DNA of 17,832 nucleotides from Opitutia bacterium UBA977 (GTDB lineage: Bacteria; Verrucomicrobiota; Verrucomicrobiia; Opitutales; Coraliomargaritaceae): NCBI GenBank assembly GCA_002292345.1, contig DBBT01000067.1, forward strand, positions 2,141 to 19,972, in the 5' to 3' direction. Position 1 is the stretch's first letter. Each line of letters starts with the position of its first letter. Under the pieces are notes generated by a model. That model was not told the origin of the DNA and ran no database searches. It saw only the letters and a program-made list of their open reading frames with translations. A program made the translations under genes and the position numbers. Shown piece by piece: positions 13,753 to 17,832 of this stretch.

Positions 13753-15057
13753 CTACGCTGGATGCCAATTACGTTTATCATTCGGATAACTGCCGAGCCA
13801 TTTGACGAACGAGCAGTGCTGTTCGAGCTCGGTAAGTGCGGCTTGTGCCAGCTCTTCTTCGTGGTGGCCGATAAAGTCGATGAAGAATAAATAGTCCCAG
13901 GCTTTTTTACGGCTGGGGCGGGACTCGATCTTGCTTAAGTTTATCCCACGCGAAGCGAACGGACGCAGTGTTTTCTCTAATGCGCCAGGCTCGTCTTTGA
14001 GCGAAATTACTAAGCTGGTTTTATCGCGTCCATCACCCAGTGGTTTGGCGCGGGTTTTACCAATCACAAGAAAACGTGTAACGTTGTCGTCATTGTCTTG
14101 AATACTGCGCGCTTGGATCGGAACCTGATAATGTTGCGCAGAGAGTTCGCTGGCGACGGCAGCAACGTTGTCGTTGTCCTTGGCCGTGCAGACGGCATCG
14201 GCAGTGCTCACAACATCCACTAGATTTGCGTTTGGCAATTTCGTGCGGAGCCAGTCACGGCATTGACCAAGTGCTTGATCCTTGGAGCGCACTTCGGTGA
14301 TTTGATCGAGTGGCGACTGCGAGATTAAGCAATGCTCGATCGGCAAGTAAACTTGCGAACAAATATGCAGGTCGGACTCGACCAGCATATCCATCGAATG
14401 AAACACTGCCCCCTCGGTGGAGTTTTCAATAGGCACCACGCCATAATCCGCGCTACCACTTTCGACTTCAGAAAAAACATCGGGAATGGTCTTGATCGCT
14501 CGGTAGTCGAGACTCACGCCAAAGTTGTGAATCGCAGCCTGGTGCGTGTAAGTAGCTTCCGGTCCCAAATAGCCAATCACTAGCTTCTTCTCCAATGCAA
14601 TCGAACCAGAGATCACTTCGCGGTAAACAGATTGCAAAGTGCGATTATTGATCGGCCCAGGATTTAGCCCCGCGACTTTAGCCATGACCTGTGCTTCGCG
14701 CGTCGGGTCGTAGTAGTCCGCTCCGTTGGCGTGTTTGATTTTACCAATCTCACCGGCGTGTTGCACGCGTTGATTGAGCTGCTGCACGATATTAAGATCA
14801 AGTGCATCCACCTTGGCAGGATCCGTCGCCTGAGCATCGGGTGCCAGCCCCGCCAGCATCATCGCACGATAGATCGCCTGTAACGTCGCATCCGAAAGTG
14901 GGCCTTGATTGAACGCAGCCACTTTTTCCAACACCTGCGCTTCGTTTAAACCGCCATCTTGGCGCACCCGGAGGTTGAGCAGTTGCACCACTTGCTTATC
15001 GATCGCGTCGATCGCGTCGCGGTTGCGCTGTAGCTTAATATTAATATCTTCAGGCAT
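13753..15057 (-). CDS. pheA: Bifunctional chorismate mutase / prephenate dehydratase (P-protein) with duplicated mutase segment
   Basis: Makes phenylpyruvate from chorismate for phenylalanine synthesis. The start is ATG 15057, overlapping the scpB stop by 8 bases; the frame runs further upstream but only as a shadow of scpB. Of 434 residues, 1-72 and 78-158 are two AroQ-type segments, about 162-335 is prephenate dehydratase (GPEATYTHQAA, VPIENSTEGAV, catalytic Thr327 in NVTRFLVIG), and about 346-425 is an ACT domain with GAL and ESRP for phenylalanine feedback. The first AroQ segment keeps Arg13 and Arg30 (E. coli Arg11, Arg28) but lacks about 15 residues carrying Lys39 and Asp48, and has Asn for Arg51. 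The second has Arg97, Lys108, Asp117, Arg120, Glu121, Ser152 and Glu156 but Pro80 at the Arg11 position. P-proteins of this class usually have one mutase domain and about 360-390 residues. Confidence 0.95.
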   Translation of the reverse strand: MPEDINIKLQRNRDAIDAIDKQVVQLLNLRVRQDGGLNEAQVLEKVAAFNQGPLSDATLQAIYRAMMLAGLAPDAQATDPAKVDALDLNIVQQLNQRVQHAGEIGKIKHANGADYYDPTREAQVMAKVAGLNPGPINNRTLQSVYREVISGSIALEKKLVIGYLGPEATYTHQAAIHNFGVSLDYRAIKTIPDVFSEVESGSADYGVVPIENSTEGAVFHSMDMLVESDLHICSQVYLPIEHCLISQSPLDQITEVRSKDQALGQCRDWLRTKLPNANLVDVVSTADAVCTAKDNDNVAAVASELSAQHYQVPIQARSIQDNDDNVTRFLVIGKTRAKPLGDGRDKTSLVISLKDEPGALEKTLRPFASRGINLSKIESRPSRKKAWDYLFFIDFIGHHEEELAQAALTELEQHCSFVKWLGSYPNDKRNWHPA

Positions 15058-15856
15058 CTGGTGCAGCCTCTTCTGCGGCGGATTCTGGAGCAGCATCGCT
15101 CTCGGCATTCTCATTTTGCCAATCAACTTCGACAAATGTCTCATCCAGCGGCAGTTCGTCTGACTTTCGCTCTTTGGCGAGTCCCATATCCTCATCAGTG
15201 ATCTCTTCTTCGGGCTCTTCGCTGCGACGCATCCAATCGTCAATCTGATGATTACTCAGTACGTCCGAAGCAGGCAGCTCATCAAGCTCCTTAATACCAG
15301 TGAACTCTAAAAATTTCTCGGTGGTGCTATATTGTATCGGACGGCCTGGCAATTCAGCGCGACCCGTGACATGCACCAGCTCCAGTTCGATCAAACGGTT
15401 CAGCGGGCCATCGACCGACACTCCGCGAATCGACTCCATCTCAGCCCGCGTAACAGGCTGACGGTAGGCGACGATTGACATCGTCTCCAGCGCGGCAGGA
15501 CTAAGCTTCATCGGGCGCGGCTCACCACGCAGCAAACGCACGAATTCTGCAAACTGCGGCGCGGTGACGATTTGAAACCCATTCGGCCCTTCGATCAGCC
15601 GATACGCCTTATCCTCGACCTCGGCGGCGTCCATCAATTTGGAGAGCGCCTCTTGGATCTGCACCGGCGTGACGCGGGGTGGAATCGGCTCAGCAAGCTC
15701 TTCACCTTCTCCTGCGAGTTTCTCGGCCTCGGCCGCTTCCTCTAGTTCGGAGTGGTAGCGCGCAAAAATCTTCATCAAATCCTTCAAGCGAATGGGCTCC
15801 GCAGTCGAGAGTAGTAGCGCTTCGAGCGTCTTATTGAGATCAAATTCCATAGTCAT
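15050..15856 (-). CDS. scpB: Segregation and condensation protein B
   Basis: This subunit of the Smc-ScpA-ScpB condensin organises and segregates the chromosome. Two winged helices are visible: about 8-35 plus 63-110, and 112-190 with SPAALETMSIVAYRQPVTRAEM, RGVSVDGPLNRLIE and GRPIQYSTTEKFLEFTGIKELDELP. At 268 residues it is longer than usual (about 180-200) because of a Glu/Ala-rich insertion (about 37-60) in the first winged helix and an acidic tail (about 205-268). The ATG at 15856 has no Shine-Dalgarno; ATG 15850 is possible. Its end overlaps pheA. scpA is not in the window. Confidence 0.95.
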   Translation of the reverse strand: MTMEFDLNKTLEALLLSTAEPIRLKDLMKIFARYHSELEEAAEAEKLAGEGEELAEPIPPRVTPVQIQEALSKLMDAAEVEDKAYRLIEGPNGFQIVTAPQFAEFVRLLRGEPRPMKLSPAALETMSIVAYRQPVTRAEMESIRGVSVDGPLNRLIELELVHVTGRAELPGRPIQYSTTEKFLEFTGIKELDELPASDVLSNHQIDDWMRRSEEPEEEITDEDMGLAKERKSDELPLDETFVEVDWQNENAESDAAPESAAEEAAPDA

Positions 15857-15993
15857 AGGTGGCAGTTAAATGCAGAATTAAGGTCTAGAAGAGTAAAAAG
15901 GGTATTGTCGAGGTTCCCGCTATTCATTGATATCTCAGCATTTCTGCAACGAGAATCCTATTTTCCAACTATTTAATTCATCTCAGTTTTATC
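15857..15993. promoter_or_regulatory. Divergent scpB/ilvD intergenic region with tentative promoter
   Basis: This 137-base gap must hold promoters for both genes. On the plus strand TTGTCG (about 15905-15910), 17 bases and TGATAT make a weak sigma-70-like pair for ilvD. No attenuator peptide or clear operator was seen. Confidence 0.25.
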
Positions 15994-17703
15994 ATGGCTA
16001 GCAAAAACATTCGTCCACACTCCTCAATCGTCGTCGATGGCAATGATCGCGCCCCGGCCCGCTCGATGCTTCGTGCAGTCGGCTTCGAAGATGCCGATTT
16101 CAAAAAGCCACAAATCGGCGTGGCCGGTTCGCCGAGTGATCTGACTCCCTGCAATATGCATTTGGGCGACCTGGCCACACACGCCACCATCGGCATCAAT
16201 AATGCCGGCGGCAAGGCGGTAAACTTCAGCACCATCACCGTTTCCGACGGCATTAGTATGGGCACCAAAGGGATGCGCTACAGCCTCGTCTCGCGCGATG
16301 TGATCGCCGACTCGATCGAAACAGTGGTAGCGGCTGAAGGTTTTGACGGGCTGGTCGCTATCGGTGGCTGTGATAAAAACATGCCCGGTTGCATGATCGC
16401 ACTTGCCCGCCTCAACCGACCAGCTGTGTTTGTTTACGGCGGCACTATTCTCCCCGGCTTGATGCCTCACGATGAAGAAGAGCGTAATCCAATGGACATC
16501 GTCTCTGTATTCGAAGCAGTCGGCAAACATGCCAAAGGAGAGCTGACGGATGAAGAACTCAAAGAAGTCGAAAAATATGCAATCCCAGGTGCCGGATCTT
16601 GTGGCGGCATGTATACTGCCAACACCATGGCAAGCGCGATCGAAGCTCTCGGTATGAGCCTACCCGGCAGCAGTGCTCAAGTAGCAATCGGTGAACCCAA
16701 GCGTAAAGACTGCGAAAATGCCGGTGCAGCCGTACTCAAACTACTCGAGCTCGACCTCAAGCCACGCGATATCATGACGCGTAAGGCCTTTGAAAATGCG
16801 ATCACCACTTGCCTAGCGCTCGGCGGCTCGACTAACTTGATCCTGCACCTCCTCGCGATCGCACACTCCGCCGATGTCCCACTTAGCATCGACGACTTCA
16901 AGGAAATTGGCGAGCGTATCCCGCTCCTCGCCGATCTAAAGCCATTTGGCAAATACAACATGAGCCACCTCATTCGTATCGGCGGCATCCGTCCAATGAT
17001 GAAGATGCTGCTCGATCGCGGCCTGCTGCACGGCGACTGCCTCACAGTCACGGGCGAGACGATGGCCGATTCGCTTAAAAACGAACAGCCGTACGCACCG
17101 TATCCAGACGAGCAGGATATCATCCGCCCATGGGATCAGCCAATTAAAGAATCCACTCACCTACGTATCTTACGTGGCAACCTTGCGCCTGGCGGTGCCG
17201 TTGGTAAGATCACTGGCAAGGAAGGTCTCTATTTTAAAGGCACAGCGAAGGTTTACGAAGGCGAAGAAAGTGCACTCGTCGGCATTCTTCGCGGCGACGT
17301 CGTCGCTGGCGATGTAGTGGTGATTCGTAACGAAGGGCCAGTCGGCGGCCCTGGCATGCGCGAAATGCTCTCACCCACCAGCGCAGTTGCTGGGCGTGGC
17401 TTAATTAAAGAAGTCGCGCTCATTACCGATGGACGCTTCTCCGGCGGCAGTCACGGCTTCGACGTCGGCCACATCACACCCGAAGCAGCCAAGGGCGGCC
17501 CGATCGGCATCGTCAATAATGGTGACCAAATCGAAATCGACGCCGTCAAAAACACCATCCGTCTGCTCATCGACGACGCTGAATACGATGCGCGCATGGC
17601 TGCTTTTAAGCCAACTGGTGCAGGCTCGAAACGCGGAGTTCTGGGTAAATACGCTGCCACTGTCGCGACCGCATCAGAAGGTGCGGTGACTGACAAAATT
17701 TAG
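15994..17703 (+). CDS. ilvD: Dihydroxy-acid dehydratase
   Basis: Dehydrates 2,3-dihydroxy-isovalerate and -methylvalerate in valine, leucine and isoleucine synthesis, using an Fe-S cluster and Mg. The 569 residues are full length for the family. Cluster cysteines are Cys53 (TPCNMH), Cys126 ([10 protein letters not shown]) and Cys203 ([16 protein letters not shown]). Asp85 (VSDGISMG) and Lys128 are the metal and carbamylated-lysine positions, and Ser483 ([10 protein letters not shown]) is the catalytic base. The usual WNE before TPCN is SPSDL here, a variant also seen in related enzymes. The ATG at 15994 has no Shine-Dalgarno. It is divergent from scpB; the next gene is on the same strand 80 bases later. 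Confidence 0.97.
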   Translation: MASKNIRPHSSIVVDGNDRAPARSMLRAVGFEDADFKKPQIGVAGSPSDLTPCNMHLGDLATHATIGINNAGGKAVNFSTITVSDGISMGTKGMRYSLVSRDVIADSIETVVAAEGFDGLVAIGGCDKNMPGCMIALARLNRPAVFVYGGTILPGLMPHDEEERNPMDIVSVFEAVGKHAKGELTDEELKEVEKYAIPGAGSCGGMYTANTMASAIEALGMSLPGSSAQVAIGEPKRKDCENAGAAVLKLLELDLKPRDIMTRKAFENAITTCLALGGSTNLILHLLAIAHSADVPLSIDDFKEIGERIPLLADLKPFGKYNMSHLIRIGGIRPMMKMLLDRGLLHGDCLTVTGETMADSLKNEQPYAPYPDEQDIIRPWDQPIKESTHLRILRGNLAPGGAVGKITGKEGLYFKGTAKVYEGEESALVGILRGDVVAGDVVVIRNEGPVGGPGMREMLSPTSAVAGRGLIKEVALITDGRFSGGSHGFDVGHITPEAAKGGPIGIVNNGDQIEIDAVKNTIRLLIDDAEYDARMAAFKPTGAGSKRGVLGKYAATVATASEGAVTDKI

Positions 17704-17729
17704 TAATGGTTTCGCCATCTAGTGCTTCA

Positions 17730-17750
17730 GTTCTCGGTTCAACCGAGAAC
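17730..17750 (+). terminator. Hairpin after ilvD, possible weak terminator
   Basis: GTTCTCGGT and ACCGAGAAC form a perfect 9-bp stem with a three-base loop 26 bases past the ilvD stop. Only scattered T follows, not a run, so it may act as a Rho-aided terminator or as a 3'-end protecting hairpin. Confidence 0.45.
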
Positions 17751-17783
17751 CAGACAAGTCTTAATTCTTAATTTACACCAATC

Positions 17784-17832
17784 ATGTCCTGGGAACGATT
17801 TAAACAAAACTATCTTCATATTAACGAGCTCG
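17784..17832 (+). CDS. Start of an unidentified gene (cut by window edge)
   Basis: An ATG at 17784 opens a frame reading MSWERFKQNYLHINEL up to the window edge, 80 bases after ilvD. Only 16 residues are visible, which look protein-like but do not identify a family. No Shine-Dalgarno is evident, as for most genes here. Confidence 0.5.
   Translation, partial: MSWERFKQNYLHINEL

Noticed and set aside
15058..15243. N-terminal extension of PheA by 62 residues
   Set aside because: These codons overlap scpB in another frame and give a Lys/Arg/Met-rich stretch unlike the family; ATG 15057 joins the AroQ segment directly.
17728..17752. tRNA-like T-arm (GGTTCAA in a stem)
   Set aside because: Only one hairpin is present; no acceptor, anticodon or D arm can be formed around it.
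1..17832. CRISPR array, insertion sequence, phage or defence genes
   Set aside because: No regularly spaced repeats, transposase, integrase or defence-type domain was found; large ORFs are all core or transport genes.

Overview
The window looks like core chromosome from a member of the PVC superphylum, most likely an Opitutales/Puniceicoccales-type verrucomicrobium. This is an inference from gene content: a permease-repressor fusion of the kind known from Chlamydia (YtgCR), a DUF456 protein, and tilS next to ftsH. GC content is moderate (about 50-55% by eye) and most starts lack a strong Shine-Dalgarno. No tRNA, rRNA, CRISPR array, transposase or phage gene was seen.

Layout. 1-1471 (minus): lysS, cut by the window edge. 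1472-1829: two low-confidence small ORFs and GC-rich fold-back DNA. 1830-2324 (plus): DUF456 membrane protein. 2321-4573 (minus): P1B-4 metal-efflux ATPase, with a perfect 19-bp palindrome resembling a PerR/Fur box just upstream of its start. 4860-9385 (minus): a four-gene metal uptake operon, transcribed troA (binding lipoprotein), troB (ATPase), troC fused to a DtxR/MntR-like repressor, troD (second permease). The two long gaps inside the operon and the one after it each hold an unrecognised small ORF. 9469-9957 (plus): stand-alone RNase H-fold protein. 10050-12098 and 12108-13562 (minus): ftsH downstream of tilS, with a clear terminator after ftsH. 13753-15057 and 15050-15856 (minus): pheA overlapping the end of scpB. 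15994-17703 (plus): ilvD. 17784 to the end (plus): the start of an unidentified gene.

How the genes work together. The 2.3-9.4 kb block reads as a divalent-metal (iron/manganese/zinc) homeostasis module: ABC import with a built-in metal-sensing repressor next to a metal exporter, each with its own operator-like palindrome. The rest is housekeeping: lysine charging, tRNA-Ile lysidine modification, membrane proteolysis, chromosome condensation, phenylalanine synthesis and branched-chain amino acid synthesis.

The most unusual items are: (1) PheA carries two tandem AroQ-type chorismate mutase segments whose active-site residues are complementary, suggesting one composite active site; (2) the YtgCR-like fusion in a non-chlamydial-looking locus; (3) the PerR-like box at the P1B-4 ATPase; (4) small ORFs that fill the operon gaps almost exactly.
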